60,576 nt of DNA from Acidimicrobiia bacterium (GTDB lineage Bacteria > Actinomycetota > Acidimicrobiia > IMCC26256 > PALSA-610), in NCBI GenBank assembly GCA_017882905.1, contig JADGOO010000077.1:1-60576 (forward strand). The letters run 5' to 3'. Position 1 is the stretch's first letter; each line of letters starts with the position of its first letter. The position numbers were made by a program, and so were the translations under genes. This document shows positions 25,525 to 34,025 of the stretch, piece by piece. Below the pieces are notes generated by a model. It saw only the letters and a list, made by a program, of their open reading frames with translations. It searched no databases and was not told the origin of the DNA.

Positions 25525-26319
25525 ATGCTCCGAATCGACGACGCTGATCGCATCCGCCTCATCACGCTCGACCGGCCCGCGGCGCTCAACGCGTTCAACG
25601 ACGAGCTGTACAACGCGGCAGGCGCGGCGCTGAACGACGCCGCGGCGGCACCCGACATCGCTTGCGTTGTGATCACGGGCACGGGCCGCGCGTTCTGCGC
25701 CGGTCAGGATCTGGGCGAGATGTCGCAGCTCGGCCGCTCGAGCTACGACGCGCCCGATCGCGCGGCCGATGCAGCCCCCGCGGCCCACGGCTTCCCGGTG
25801 TTTCTCGACACGCTCGCCGCGTTCCCGAAGCCGGTGCTCTGTGCGGTGAACGGGCTCGGCGTGGGCATCGGGCTCACGATGCTGTTCCACGCCGATCTCG
25901 TGTTCATCGCCCGCTCGGCGCGGCTGCGCGCCCCGTTCGTGAGCCTCGGCGTGGTGCCTGAAGCCGCGGGCAGCGTGACGATGCCGATCGCGATGGGTGC
26001 GCAGCGTGCGGCGTACGCGCTGTACACCGCCGAGTGGATCACCGCCGAGCAGGCCCACGAGTGGGGAATTGCCTTCGAGGTGTGCGACGACGCCGCGGTG
26101 CTGGCCCGCACGCTCGACGTGGCGCGCTCCATCGCACGCATGCCGGTGGTGTCGCTGCGCGAAACGAAGCAGGTCGTGCTCGCAGGGCGCATCGACGCGA
26201 TCCGCGCCGCCCGGCGGCGCGAAGACGAAGCGTTCGCGCGTCTCGTGATGGGGCCGGCGAACATGGAAGCGCTCACCGCGTTCCTCGAGAAGCGGCCCCC
26301 CGACTTCAGCGCGCTCTGA
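25525..26319 (+). CDS. Enoyl-CoA hydratase/isomerase
   Basis: A 264-residue crotonase-fold enzyme. ITLDRPAALNAFNDEL, VVITGTGRAFCAGQDLGEM (oxyanion hole) and KPVLCAVNGLGVGIGLTMLFHADLVF are family hallmarks. Of the two acid/base Glu positions, the second reads VVPEAAGS with Glu present, whereas the first is not obviously acidic, so isomerase or another crotonase reaction is possible. It would act in beta-oxidation with the thiolase and dehydrogenases nearby. Confidence 0.88.
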   Translation: MLRIDDADRIRLITLDRPAALNAFNDELYNAAGAALNDAAAAPDIACVVITGTGRAFCAGQDLGEMSQLGRSSYDAPDRAADAAPAAHGFPVFLDTLAAFPKPVLCAVNGLGVGIGLTMLFHADLVFIARSARLRAPFVSLGVVPEAAGSVTMPIAMGAQRAAYALYTAEWITAEQAHEWGIAFEVCDDAAVLARTLDVARSIARMPVVSLRETKQVVLAGRIDAIRAARRREDEAFARLVMGPANMEALTAFLEKRPPDFSAL

Positions 26320-26336
26320 GCACCGCGCCGTCCGCG

Positions 26337-27182
26337 TCAGATCTTGTCCCACACCATCGGTGAATCGGCCGACGGGGCGTCGAGCATCTCCACAGGACTG
26401 TGCTTGTTGATGTGGCCGATCAGGCCGTTGTACACGGAGTAGCCGACGAGCTCGCGCAGCCGGTCGTCGAAGCGCGCCGCGATGTCGCGCGGGATGCCGA
26501 GCTGCTGGTTCTCCTGCTGGCGGATCCAACCGGCGCAGTAGTTCATGGCGATTCCCACCCGGCGTCCGTCGGTGGTGTTCGCGCCGCCACCGTGCCAGAG
26601 CGAGCCGTTCCACACGAGCACCGACCCGCGGGTCATCTCCGCCGCGATCGAGTCGTAGTGCGCGCCGTAGTCGGGTGAGCTGTCGGCGCGGTGCGAACCG
26701 GCGACGAGACGGGTGGCCCCGTTCGCCTCGGTGAAGTCGGTGAGCGCCCACATCGTGTTGCACACCGTGGGAACGTGTGGCTTGGGCAGCGGTATCAGCT
26801 GGTCGTCGGCGTGGATCGGCTGGGCGCGCTCGCCGGGCAGGATCGAGATCGACGACAGCGACGACACGAGACAGCCCCGATCGAGCACACCCTCGACGAT
26901 CGGCAGGACGGCGGGATGCACGGGCACGCGTTCGTACAGCCGATCGAGCGCGAGCAGGTTGTAGATCCGCACCGTGGCGTGGCCCTCGAAGCTGTTGGGC
27001 GCGGGTTGCACGTCGTAGAGCGCTTCGAGTCGCAACAGGTCGTCGTGCAGCGCGTCGACGAGGTCGGGCTCGATCACGCCGGGCAGGATCGTGTAGCCCT
27101 GCTCGCGGATGCGCTCGACGTGCGCCGAGACGTCGTCGGTACCCGTCGACTTGGGTGATGCCGTTGGCGTGCCGGTGGTCAT
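26337..27182 (-). CDS. Phytanoyl-CoA dioxygenase (PhyH) family oxygenase
   Basis: A 281-residue Fe(II)/2-oxoglutarate oxygenase. The iron facial triad is visible as His124-x-Asp126 (QPIHADDQ) and His197 (LWHGGGANTT), with the 2-oxoglutarate Arg about ten residues later (DGRRVGIAMNY). The N-terminal REQGYTILPGVIEPDLVDAL and the WALTDFTEANGATRLVAGSH core are typical. It would hydroxylate a hydrophobic or CoA-bound substrate. The ATG at 27182 is set by TACCCT 6 bases upstream. The promoter interlocks with that of the divergent gene. Confidence 0.87.
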   Translation of the reverse strand: MTTGTPTASPKSTGTDDVSAHVERIREQGYTILPGVIEPDLVDALHDDLLRLEALYDVQPAPNSFEGHATVRIYNLLALDRLYERVPVHPAVLPIVEGVLDRGCLVSSLSSISILPGERAQPIHADDQLIPLPKPHVPTVCNTMWALTDFTEANGATRLVAGSHRADSSPDYGAHYDSIAAEMTRGSVLVWNGSLWHGGGANTTDGRRVGIAMNYCAGWIRQQENQQLGIPRDIAARFDDRLRELVGYSVYNGLIGHINKHSPVEMLDAPSADSPMVWDKI

Positions 27183-27188
27183 GCGCAC

Positions 27189-27194
27189 AGGGTA
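27189..27194 (-). promoter_or_regulatory. -10 box TACCCT of a leaderless promoter (minus strand)
   Basis: Ends 6 bases before the PhyH ATG and shares the TA at 27193-27194 with the plus-strand box. Confidence 0.6.
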
Positions 27195-27198
27195 CGTT
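27193..27198 (+). promoter_or_regulatory. -10 box TACGTT of a leaderless promoter
   Basis: Ends 8 bases before the ATG at 27207. Only 24 bases separate the two divergent start codons. Confidence 0.6.
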
Positions 27199-27206
27199 CG
27201 CTCGCC

Positions 27207-27722
27207 ATGGCGATCTATGCCCTCGGCGACCGCGTCCCGAAGATCGACCCGTCGGCGTTCGTGCACCCCGAAGCCACGGTCATCGGCAGCGTCACGATCG
27301 GGCCCGAGTCGAGCGTGTGGCCGCAGGCGGTGTTACGAGGCGACTCGAGCCAGATCGTGATCGGGGCGCGCACGAGCATCCAGGATGGCGCAGTCATCCA
27401 CTGCACCCGCGCCAACGAGACCCGCATCGGCGACGACTGCGTGATCGGCCATCTCGTGCACATGGAGGGGTGCACGATCGAGTCGGGCGCACTCGTGGGC
27501 TCCGGGTCGATCGTGTTGCACCGCGCCATCGTGCGCACGGGCGCGCTCGTCGGCGCGGCCGCACTGATCACGAACGACACCGAGGTGCCGAGCGGCGCGA
27601 TGGCGCTCGGGGTTCCCGCCAAGATTCGGCCCGATTGCGTGAACGCCGCCGACATCATCGAGCAGGCCGCGGGCTACGTGGCGAATGGCCGCTACCACAA
27701 GGCGAACACGCGCCTGCTCTAG
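27207..27722 (+). CDS. Gamma-carbonic-anhydrase-like left-handed beta-helix protein
   Basis: A 171-residue hexapeptide-repeat trimer protein (YrdA/PaaY/CamH type). Turns such as VIGSVTIGPESSVWPQAVLRGD form the helix. Two zinc ligands are clear, His65 (GAVIHCT) and His82 (VIGHLVHMEGC). The third ligand position, HGC in the family, is Glu87-Gly-Cys here, while an extra His85 lies two residues earlier. Carbonic anhydrase activity is therefore uncertain. The C-terminal helix (ADIIEQAAGYVANGRYHK) is typical. Confidence 0.87.
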   Translation: MAIYALGDRVPKIDPSAFVHPEATVIGSVTIGPESSVWPQAVLRGDSSQIVIGARTSIQDGAVIHCTRANETRIGDDCVIGHLVHMEGCTIESGALVGSGSIVLHRAIVRTGALVGAAALITNDTEVPSGAMALGVPAKIRPDCVNAADIIEQAAGYVANGRYHKANTRLL

Positions 27723-28430
27723 CTAGACGGTTGCGCCGACCAGCCGGCCGACCACGTAGGTGACGATCATCGCCGCCGAGCTCCACAGCACGACGCGTGC
27801 TGCGGCGCGCTGCCACGGTGCGCCGCCCGCACGGGCACCGAGCCCGCCGAGGATGAGAAGCGCGAACAGGGCGGTCGCGGCAGTGGCCGCGATGCGCGCG
27901 CCCTGCGGCGCGACTATGACAGCGATCACGGGGAACAGCGCGCCGGTGGAGAAGGCGAGCGCCGATGTCCAGGCGGCCTGCACCGGGTTCGCAGCCAGCG
28001 CGTCGGTGATGCCGAGCTCGTCGCGCATGTGCGCGCCGAGCTCGTCGTGCGCCATCAGCTGCTGTGCGACGAGGCGCGCCAGGCCGGGCTCGACGCCGCG
28101 CTGCTCGTAGATCTTCGCGAGCTCTCGCATCTCACCCATGGGATTGGCGTCGAGCGCATCTCGTTCGATGCGCACGTCGGCCATCTCCGTATCGCGTTGA
28201 CTCGACACCGACACGTACTCGCCGGTCGCCATCGACATCGCGCCGGCCACGAGCGACGCGAACGCCGCGGTGAGCACGGCCGTGCGCGAGCTGGTAGCGG
28301 CCGCGACACCGATCACCAGCGACGCGACCGAGACGATCCCGTCGTTGGCGCCGAGCACGGCGGCCCGCAGCCAGCCGACGCGGTGGGTGCGGTGATGCTC
28401 GCCGGCGACATGGTGATCAACCGCGGACAC
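27723..28430 (-). CDS. VIT1/CCC1-family divalent metal transporter
   Basis: A 235-residue membrane protein with five likely helices. GWLRAAVLGANDGIVSVASLVIGVAAA is the conserved first helix with Asp in the pore, and AFASLVAGAMSMATGEYVSVSSQRDTE is the second. The cytoplasmic stretch with clustered Glu (AKIYEQRGVEPGLARLVAQQLMAHDEL) corresponds to the metal-binding domain. The family moves Fe2+ or Mn2+ out of the cytoplasm in exchange for protons. It starts at a GTG with TAAGGT 6 bases upstream and abuts the previous gene tail to tail. Confidence 0.88.
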   Translation of the reverse strand: MSAVDHHVAGEHHRTHRVGWLRAAVLGANDGIVSVASLVIGVAAATSSRTAVLTAAFASLVAGAMSMATGEYVSVSSQRDTEMADVRIERDALDANPMGEMRELAKIYEQRGVEPGLARLVAQQLMAHDELGAHMRDELGITDALAANPVQAAWTSALAFSTGALFPVIAVIVAPQGARIAATAATALFALLILGGLGARAGGAPWQRAAARVVLWSSAAMIVTYVVGRLVGATV

Positions 28431-28436
28431 GGCGTG

Positions 28437-28442
28437 ACCTTA
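28437..28442 (-). promoter_or_regulatory. -10 box TAAGGT of a leaderless promoter (minus strand)
   Basis: Ends 6 bases before the GTG at 28430. Confidence 0.6.
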
Positions 28443-28551
28443 CCGGCGGTGTGGGCCCGCCGGCCCGGGGCGGCGCGGAACCCCGTGGTGGGTGCGGCGT
28501 AGGCCGGGCGGTGGCGCACGGCGGGGTGGAAGGCACGAGCCGGGAGCTGAT

Positions 28552-28557
28552 TAGTCT
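28552..28557 (+). promoter_or_regulatory. -10 box TAGTCT upstream of the thiolase
   Basis: Gives a leader of about 29 bases containing GAAAGAGG (28577-28584), a usable ribosome binding site 8 bases before the ATG at 28593. Confidence 0.5.
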
Positions 28558-28592
28558 GCAGCGTCCAGAATGTCGAGAAAGAGGCCCGCGCA

Positions 28593-29792
28593 ATGACCGA
28601 AGCCGTGATCGTCGCCTACGCCCGCACGCCGATCGGCCGGGCGAACAAGGGGTCGCTCGTCGACTGCCGCCCCGACGACCTGTCGGCGCTGATCATCAAG
28701 GCCGTGCTGGCGCGTGCGCCGCAGCTCGACCCTGCGGCGATCGAAGACGTGATCTGGGGTTGCGGCCAGCCCGCGGGTGAAGCGGGCACGAACGTGGGTC
28801 GCGTCGCCGGCCTCCTCGCCGGCATCGACGCGCCGGGTGTCACGGTGAACCGTTACTGCTCGTCGTCGTTGCAGACGATCCGCATGGCGTCGCACGCGAT
28901 CCGGGCCGGTGAGGGCGATGTCTTCATCGCCGGTGGCGTGGAGACGGTGAGCCGATTCGCGAGCGGCATCGCCGACGGTGGCCCGCCCAACCCGAAGTTC
29001 GGTGACGCCCGTGCCCGCTCGAAGCAACGCGAGCAGGGTGGCGCGCCGCGCTGGGAGCCGGGCAGCGGTCTGGCCGACGTGTACATCGCGATGGGCCAGA
29101 CGGCCGAGAACGTGGTGGAGGCCGAGAATGTGTCGCGTGAGGAGATGGACCGCTTCGCGGCGCAGAGCCAGCAGCGCGCCGTCGCCGCGCAGGAGCGCGG
29201 TTTCTTCGACCGTGAGATCATCCCGGTGGAGCTGCCCGACGGTCGTGTGATCACGAAGGACGACGGGCCGCGTCCCGGCACCACGGCCGAGAAGCTGGCC
29301 CAGCTGAAGCCGGTGTTCCGGCCCGACGGTTCGGTGACCGCCGGCAATGCCTGCCCGTTGAACGATGGCGCGGCCGCAGTGATCGTGATGAGCGACACGA
29401 GGGCGAAGGCGCTCGGCATCAAGCCGCTGGCGCGCATCGTGAGCAGCGGCGTGTCGGCGCTCAACCCCGAGATCATGGGTCTCGGGCCGATCGAGGCGTG
29501 CCGCCAGGCACTCGGTCGGGCGAAGCTCACGATCGACGACATCGACCTCGTGGAGATCAACGAGGCCTTCGCCGCACAGGTGATCCCGAGCGCGGCGCAT
29601 CTCGGCATCTCGTGGGACAAGCTCAATGTGAACGGCGGCGCGATCGCGCTCGGCCACCCGTTCGGGATGACGGGCGCCCGCATCATGTCGACGTTGCTCA
29701 ACGGCCTCGAGGACGCCGACAAGCAGTACGGCCTCGAGACGATGTGCGTGGGCGGTGGCCAGGGCATGGCCATGATCGTCGAGCGCATCTGA
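28593..29792 (+). CDS. Acetyl-CoA acyltransferase (thiolase)
   Basis: A 399-residue thiolase. The acyl-accepting Cys89 lies in VNRYCSSSLQ, followed by GEGDVFIAGGVETVSR. The C-terminal half has INEAFAAQ, GGAIALGHPFGMTGAR (catalytic His) and MCVGGGQGMAMI (second Cys). These are all the catalytic blocks of the degradative FadA-type enzyme, which cleaves 3-ketoacyl-CoA in beta-oxidation. Length is normal, and the start has a clear ribosome binding site. Confidence 0.94.
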   Translation: MTEAVIVAYARTPIGRANKGSLVDCRPDDLSALIIKAVLARAPQLDPAAIEDVIWGCGQPAGEAGTNVGRVAGLLAGIDAPGVTVNRYCSSSLQTIRMASHAIRAGEGDVFIAGGVETVSRFASGIADGGPPNPKFGDARARSKQREQGGAPRWEPGSGLADVYIAMGQTAENVVEAENVSREEMDRFAAQSQQRAVAAQERGFFDREIIPVELPDGRVITKDDGPRPGTTAEKLAQLKPVFRPDGSVTAGNACPLNDGAAAVIVMSDTRAKALGIKPLARIVSSGVSALNPEIMGLGPIEACRQALGRAKLTIDDIDLVEINEAFAAQVIPSAAHLGISWDKLNVNGGAIALGHPFGMTGARIMSTLLNGLEDADKQYGLETMCVGGGQGMAMIVERI

Positions 29793-29803
29793 GCCCACAA
29801 CCA

Positions 29804-29856
29804 CGTCCTGCGCCCGCGCTCCTGCCAGATCCTGGCTGGCTGGCGGGCGTGGGACG
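29804..29856 (+). terminator. Long hairpin after the thiolase gene
   Basis: Outer arms 29804-29817 and 29843-29856 pair at about 12 of 14 positions, and an inner GCCAG-ATC-CTGGC stem lies between. There is no T tract. It separates the thiolase from the GGDEF gene. The rest of 29793-29967 shows only the leader of the next gene. Confidence 0.5.
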
Positions 29857-29950
29857 CAGGTGGGACGGTGGGGTCGACGCGGCGCTACAGATCGCCGCTG
29901 CGGTGCCGAAGTCTTCGTTAGCCGGCGGGTGCCATGGTGGGCGCACGGCG

Positions 29951-29956
29951 AGGAGG
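29951..29956 (+). promoter_or_regulatory. Ribosome binding site AGGAGG
   Basis: Lies 11 bases before the ATG at 29968 and favours it over the upstream GTG at 29860. Confidence 0.6.
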
Positions 29957-29967
29957 ACACGGGCCTG

Positions 29968-31458
29968 ATGACCGCTGCGGAGCACCGCGACGCCGCTGCG
30001 CGCTTGCGTGACGTGCTCACGTCGGCCGCGCGCGCCGTGCCTGCTTCGCAGGAGTCCGGAGCGATCGACGGCGTCCGCGACGCGTTGACCGGCCTGGCCA
30101 ACCGCTCGCTCGTGCTCGAAGCGCTCGGCGGAGCGCTGGCCCGTATGGCGCGCACGGGTCGCGGCCCGGCGGTGATGTTCTGCGACCTCGACGGCTTCAA
30201 AGCGGTGAACGACGGCTTCGGTCACGAGGCCGGCGACCGGTTGCTCATCGAGGTGGCCCACCGGTTCGTGGAGTGCGTGCGCGGTACCGACATCGTGGCC
30301 CGTTTCGGTGGCGACGAGTTCGTGGTCGTGCTCGAAGACGTGCACGAGGTCGACGACGCCGTGACGGTGGCCGAACGAATCTTGGCGCGCGTCGCCGAGC
30401 CGATCGTGCTCGACGGCGGCCACGCGCAGGTGAGCGCGAGCATCGGCATCGCGCTCGCGCACCCATTCGCGACCACTGCCGACGATCTTCTCGCCGAAGC
30501 CGACGCCGCGATGTACCGCGCGAAGCGAACGGGCAAGCACCGATATCAGGTGTTCGACGATGACCTGCGCACCCGGCTCGAAGAGCGTGCCGAGCTCCGC
30601 CACGATCTCGAAGGTGCGCTCGCCCGCGACGAGCTGATGACGGTCTTCACTCCGGTTGTGCGTTCGGCCGACGGACGCCTCTCGATGCTGGAGGCGGCGT
30701 TGCGCTGGAAGCATCCCGAACGGGGGATGCTCGGCGCGGCCGAGTTCATGCCGCTCGCACGCAAGCAGGGTTTGGCCCGTCGACTTGATCGTCACGCGCT
30801 CGTGGCCGCGGCGAGTGCCGCGCGCGGATGGAACGCCGTGCACGATCGTTCGGTCCCGGTGACGGTCTGGGTCACCGTGGGCGTGCAGGACCTGCTCGCC
30901 GGTGAGCTGCAGTCGTTCGTGGCCCAGCTCGTGGAGGACGAGGCACTCGGCCCCGGCAGCCTCGGCATCGAGGTACAGCTCGCGAATCTGAATGAGCACC
31001 CGAAGCAGGCCGAGAGCGCGTTGCAGAGCATCGCGTGGCACGGCGTGCGCGTCGCAGTCGACGACTTCGGCGCCGATCTGTTCTCGCCGATGCAGCTCCA
31101 GCGCTTCCATGTCGACACGGTGAAGCTCGACCGGCGCCTGTTGCGCGCCGCGGGCAGCGCGCCCGAGGCCCTCAGCGCGCTGGCCGCCGTGGTGGCGCTC
31201 GCCCGCGCGCTCGGACTCGCCGTCGTGGCCAAGGGTGTCGACAGCCGCGAGCAGCTCGAGCTGCTGCAGGAGCTCGGTTGCGAGCTCGTGCAGGGCGACG
31301 TGGTCGCCACCGCGCAGCCGGCCGGCGCCGTGTCGTCACTCCTCGAGGCCGCTCCGCCGTGGGCGAATGCCGACTGGCCGCGCGTCGCGCCGCTCGGTGC
31401 GCCGCTCACGCGCTCGCAGCTGCTCGAACGCCTGATGCGCCTGCACGCAGCTGCCTGA
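29968..31458 (+). CDS. Diguanylate cyclase (GGDEF) with degenerate EAL domain
   Basis: A 496-residue cytoplasmic protein without membrane helices. The GGDEF domain (about 31-195) is complete: DALTGLANR, FCDLDGFKAVNDGFGHEAGD, the active site RFGGDEF at 112-118, and an RxxD inhibitory site (RGTD, 105-108) five residues before it. The EAL-like domain (about 205-480) has lost key residues. EALLRW reads EAALRW, the metal-binding Glu segment reads GIEVQLANL, and AEGVE reads AKGVD, although DDFG is kept. It should make c-di-GMP, and the EAL part probably binds it or regulates. No sensor domain is present beyond a 30-residue helix. Confidence 0.88.
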   Translation: MTAAEHRDAAARLRDVLTSAARAVPASQESGAIDGVRDALTGLANRSLVLEALGGALARMARTGRGPAVMFCDLDGFKAVNDGFGHEAGDRLLIEVAHRFVECVRGTDIVARFGGDEFVVVLEDVHEVDDAVTVAERILARVAEPIVLDGGHAQVSASIGIALAHPFATTADDLLAEADAAMYRAKRTGKHRYQVFDDDLRTRLEERAELRHDLEGALARDELMTVFTPVVRSADGRLSMLEAALRWKHPERGMLGAAEFMPLARKQGLARRLDRHALVAAASAARGWNAVHDRSVPVTVWVTVGVQDLLAGELQSFVAQLVEDEALGPGSLGIEVQLANLNEHPKQAESALQSIAWHGVRVAVDDFGADLFSPMQLQRFHVDTVKLDRRLLRAAGSAPEALSALAAVVALARALGLAVVAKGVDSREQLELLQELGCELVQGDVVATAQPAGAVSSLLEAAPPWANADWPRVAPLGAPLTRSQLLERLMRLHAAA

Positions 31459-31482
31459 CGAGGACCGCCCGCGCGCGTTCGC

Positions 31483-32301
31483 TCAGCCGCGCGGGCGCAG
31501 ATGCGTCTCGGTCACCACGGCCTGCTGCGTGTGCGGACGCTCGGCGCGGCTCGCCATGATGCCGTGATCGGCGCGCAGGCGCGCCATCCCAGCGTTGTGA
31601 CCCGAGTACGACGATGGCTGACGCAGCATCCACAGGATGCCTTCCGCGGCCACCTCGGGCGGTTCCCAATCGGCATGGTCGAACTCGGGCGCGTTGGCGA
31701 GGAAGCCCTCCGACGCCACGGGCACGTCGATGCGGAACGTGTTCACGGCGATGCCGTCGTCGGCGAGCTGCGCGGCGAGGCACATCGTCATGTGCTCCAT
31801 CGCGGCCTTGGCCATGCCGTAGGCCATGAGCCCAGGGAAGTAGTTGAGCGCGGCGAGCGACGACACGTTCACGATCGAGCCGCCGCCACGGACGCGCATC
31901 GCGTCGACGGCGGCCTGGATTGCGATCAACGGCGCGCGCAGGTCGACGTCGAAGACGAGATCGAACCGCTTCATGGGCAGCTCGAGATCGCCCGGGAACG
32001 TGATGGCCGCGTTGTTCACGAGGATGTCGAGCGCACCGAAGTGCTCGATCGTGCGCGCCACCATGGTCTGCACTTCGTCGTCGTTCGCGAGGTTGGTGGG
32101 GATCGCCAGCGCTTCGCCGCCCGCGATCTCGATGCGGCGCACCGTGGCGTCGATCGTGCCTGGCGTGGGCTGCGGCGACGCTTCGGTGGCGCGCGCCGCG
32201 CACGCGACTGCGCATCCGGCCTGCGCCAGCGCGATCGCGGTGGCAGCGCCCACCCCGCGGCTCGCGCCGGTGACGATCGCGACCTTGCCTTCGAGATCCA
32301 T
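31483..32301 (-). CDS. Short-chain dehydrogenase/reductase
   Basis: A 272-residue classical SDR: IVTGASRGVGAATAIAL (NAD(P) loop), DILVNNAAITFPGD, IVNVSSLAALNYFPGLMAYGMAKAA (catalytic Ser, Tyr and Lys in YxxxK) and FRIDVPVASEGF. The basic residue after the Gly loop (SRG) favours NADP(H). The C-terminal 50 residues extend beyond the usual core (GMARLRADHGIMASRAERPH). Substrate is unknown. The ATG is set by TAGGTT 6 bases upstream. Confidence 0.9.
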   Translation of the reverse strand: MDLEGKVAIVTGASRGVGAATAIALAQAGCAVACAARATEASPQPTPGTIDATVRRIEIAGGEALAIPTNLANDDEVQTMVARTIEHFGALDILVNNAAITFPGDLELPMKRFDLVFDVDLRAPLIAIQAAVDAMRVRGGGSIVNVSSLAALNYFPGLMAYGMAKAAMEHMTMCLAAQLADDGIAVNTFRIDVPVASEGFLANAPEFDHADWEPPEVAAEGILWMLRQPSSYSGHNAGMARLRADHGIMASRAERPHTQQAVVTETHLRPRG

Positions 32302-32307
32302 GCGCGG

Positions 32308-32313
32308 AACCTA
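32308..32313 (-). promoter_or_regulatory. -10 box TAGGTT of a leaderless promoter (minus strand)
   Basis: Ends 6 bases before the SDR ATG at 32301. Confidence 0.6.
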
Positions 32314-32373
32314 ACGCGCCGTGAGGACCGCAGACACGCTTGGACGCTGATATGCGAGGGCTCGCGTGATCGG

Positions 32374-33045
32374 TCAGTGGGCGCGGGCGCGTATGCCGAG
32401 CAGTAGGGGCACGGACGTCACCCGCGCGTCCTCTTCCGTGGCTTCCAAGCACCAACCGGTCTTCGAGACGGCGTTCAGCAACGCGGGCAGGGGAACGTTC
32501 ACGGTGCCGACGCGGCGCCGGATCCCGTCGCCGAGGAGCGGGTGGTCCTCGAAGCGAGCGTGATCTCGGTAACCGGCAAACACCGTGACTCCACCGTCAG
32601 GCTGCCTCTGCTCGAACACCCCACCGAAGCAAGGATGCGACATGACGAGCACGAGGTGACCATGCTGCACGGTCACTCGGCGCGCGTCTGCGAGGACCGA
32701 GGAGAGGTCGTCGAAGTCAGTCGCTGTCATGATCGTCGCGATCGCGTGGAACGTCGCGTCGGCAAATGGCAGCTCGGAACCGTCGGCCCGCAGGCAGCTC
32801 TCGCCCCGTTCCTGCGCACGTCGGAGCTGGTCCGTCGACAGGTCGACGCCAACGACGTCGTACCCGAAGGCTCTCAGCGTTTCGTGGTGCCGCCCGGTCC
32901 CGCAGCCCAGGTCCAACGCCGGTCCCGAGCCCGGCAGCACCAGGGCGCGAGTCAGCGACTCGGCCAGGGCGGCCACCTCGCTCATCTGGCCGGCCTGGTA
33001 GTCGTCGTACCAGGCGGCGAAGCCGTCGTACCGGACGAGACGCAT
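32374..33045 (-). CDS. Class I SAM-dependent methyltransferase
   Basis: A 223-residue protein beginning MRLVRYDGFAAWYDDYQAG. Motif I is GPALDLGCGTGRHHETL, the strand-2 acidic residue lies in DVVGVDLSTDQLRRA, and ADGSELPFADATFHAIATI is motif II/III. This is the UbiE/Methyltransf_11 type; substrate is unknown. The N-terminal AWYDDYQ box is typical of small-molecule methyltransferases. An open frame continues far upstream but runs into the ligase-polymerase gene in another frame and is not real. Confidence 0.85.
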   Translation of the reverse strand: MRLVRYDGFAAWYDDYQAGQMSEVAALAESLTRALVLPGSGPALDLGCGTGRHHETLRAFGYDVVGVDLSTDQLRRAQERGESCLRADGSELPFADATFHAIATIMTATDFDDLSSVLADARRVTVQHGHLVLVMSHPCFGGVFEQRQPDGGVTVFAGYRDHARFEDHPLLGDGIRRRVGTVNVPLPALLNAVSKTGWCLEATEEDARVTSVPLLLGIRARAH

Positions 33046-33128
33046 CCGCGAGAGTGAAGCACGACCGTAGGAATCGAGAGCGGTGATTTGCCTGGCAGTC
33101 TCCGGGCCGACGCGACGCGCACTGCGCG

Positions 33129-34025
33129 TCACACCGTCGGCAGCTCTTGTTGCACGGTGAGGTTGTCGGCGAACAGGTCGCCGTGCTGCTCCACGCGTGC
33201 CAGCACGTCGGGCGCTTCGAACGCGAGGCCGTCGGGCGTGTCGAGTGCGTCGAGCTCGGCCCAGGAGATCGGTGTCGACACCCACGGACGTTCCCGGATC
33301 CGCAGCGAGTACGGCGCCACCGTGGTCTTGTGCGCGTCGTTCTGGCTCCAGTCGACGAACACCTTCCCCGGACGGCGCTCCTTGGCCATCACGGTGGTCA
33401 CGTGCTCGGGGTCGCGCTGTTCGAGCAGCTGGCCGAGCGCGAGGGAGAGCCGCTTCGTGTCGTCGTCGGTGTAGCGCCGGTCGGGGTCGTTGATCGGCAC
33501 CGAGACGTGCAGGCCCTTGCTCCCCGACGTCTTCACGAGCACGGTCTCGAGCCCGAGGCGCACGAGCACGTCGCGCAGCTCGAAGGCCACTCGCCGGCAG
33601 TCGAGCACCGTGGCGCCTGGTCCGGGGTCGAGGTCGAACACCATCGCTGTGGGTCGCTCGGGCGCCGCGCTCGTGCCCTGTTGCACATGCAGCTCGAGCG
33701 CGGCCAGGTTCGCCGTCCAGGCCAGTGCGGCCCGCGACTCGATGGCGCAGCCGGTGTAGCCGGCGGCCGGCGCCGTGGCGATCCAGTCGGGGTGGTGCGG
33801 CGGGCAGCGCTTCTCGAAGAACTGCTGGCCGTCGACCCCGTTGGGAGCCCGCACGAGGGTGGGGGAGCGCCCGGCGAGGTGGCCCAGCAGGGCGGGCGCG
33901 ACCCGGGTGTAGTAGTCGATCACCCCGGCTTTGGTGAACCCGGCGGCCGGGTACAGCACCTTGTCGAGGTTCGTGAGCCGCAGGTGGTGGCCATCGATCA
34001 CGACGTCGGTCGGGCGGGGCGGCAT
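33129..34025 (-). CDS. LigD-type NHEJ polymerase/primase (stand-alone)
   Basis: A 298-residue archaeo-eukaryotic primase-fold polymerase equal to the Pol domain of LigD, with no ligase or phosphoesterase domain attached. LTNLDKVLYPAAGFTKAGVIDYY opens the family. The metal Asp pair is in MVFDLDPGPG (131-133), and KTSGSKGLHVSVPI and VFVDWSQNDAHKTTVAPYSLR complete the active site. In NHEJ it adds ribonucleotides to broken ends held by Ku. It is divergent from ku, with start codons only 38 bases apart. Confidence 0.9.
   Translation of the reverse strand: MPPRPTDVVIDGHHLRLTNLDKVLYPAAGFTKAGVIDYYTRVAPALLGHLAGRSPTLVRAPNGVDGQQFFEKRCPPHHPDWIATAPAAGYTGCAIESRAALAWTANLAALELHVQQGTSAAPERPTAMVFDLDPGPGATVLDCRRVAFELRDVLVRLGLETVLVKTSGSKGLHVSVPINDPDRRYTDDDTKRLSLALGQLLEQRDPEHVTTVMAKERRPGKVFVDWSQNDAHKTTVAPYSLRIRERPWVSTPISWAELDALDTPDGLAFEAPDVLARVEQHGDLFADNLTVQQELPTV

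Noticed and set aside
23857-26763. 968-codon open frame on the minus strand
   Set aside because: It runs opposite to the glucosaminidase and enoyl-CoA hydratase, is very rich in Arg, His and Gly, and has no recognisable motif. Such shadows are expected in high-GC DNA with GC-rich third positions.
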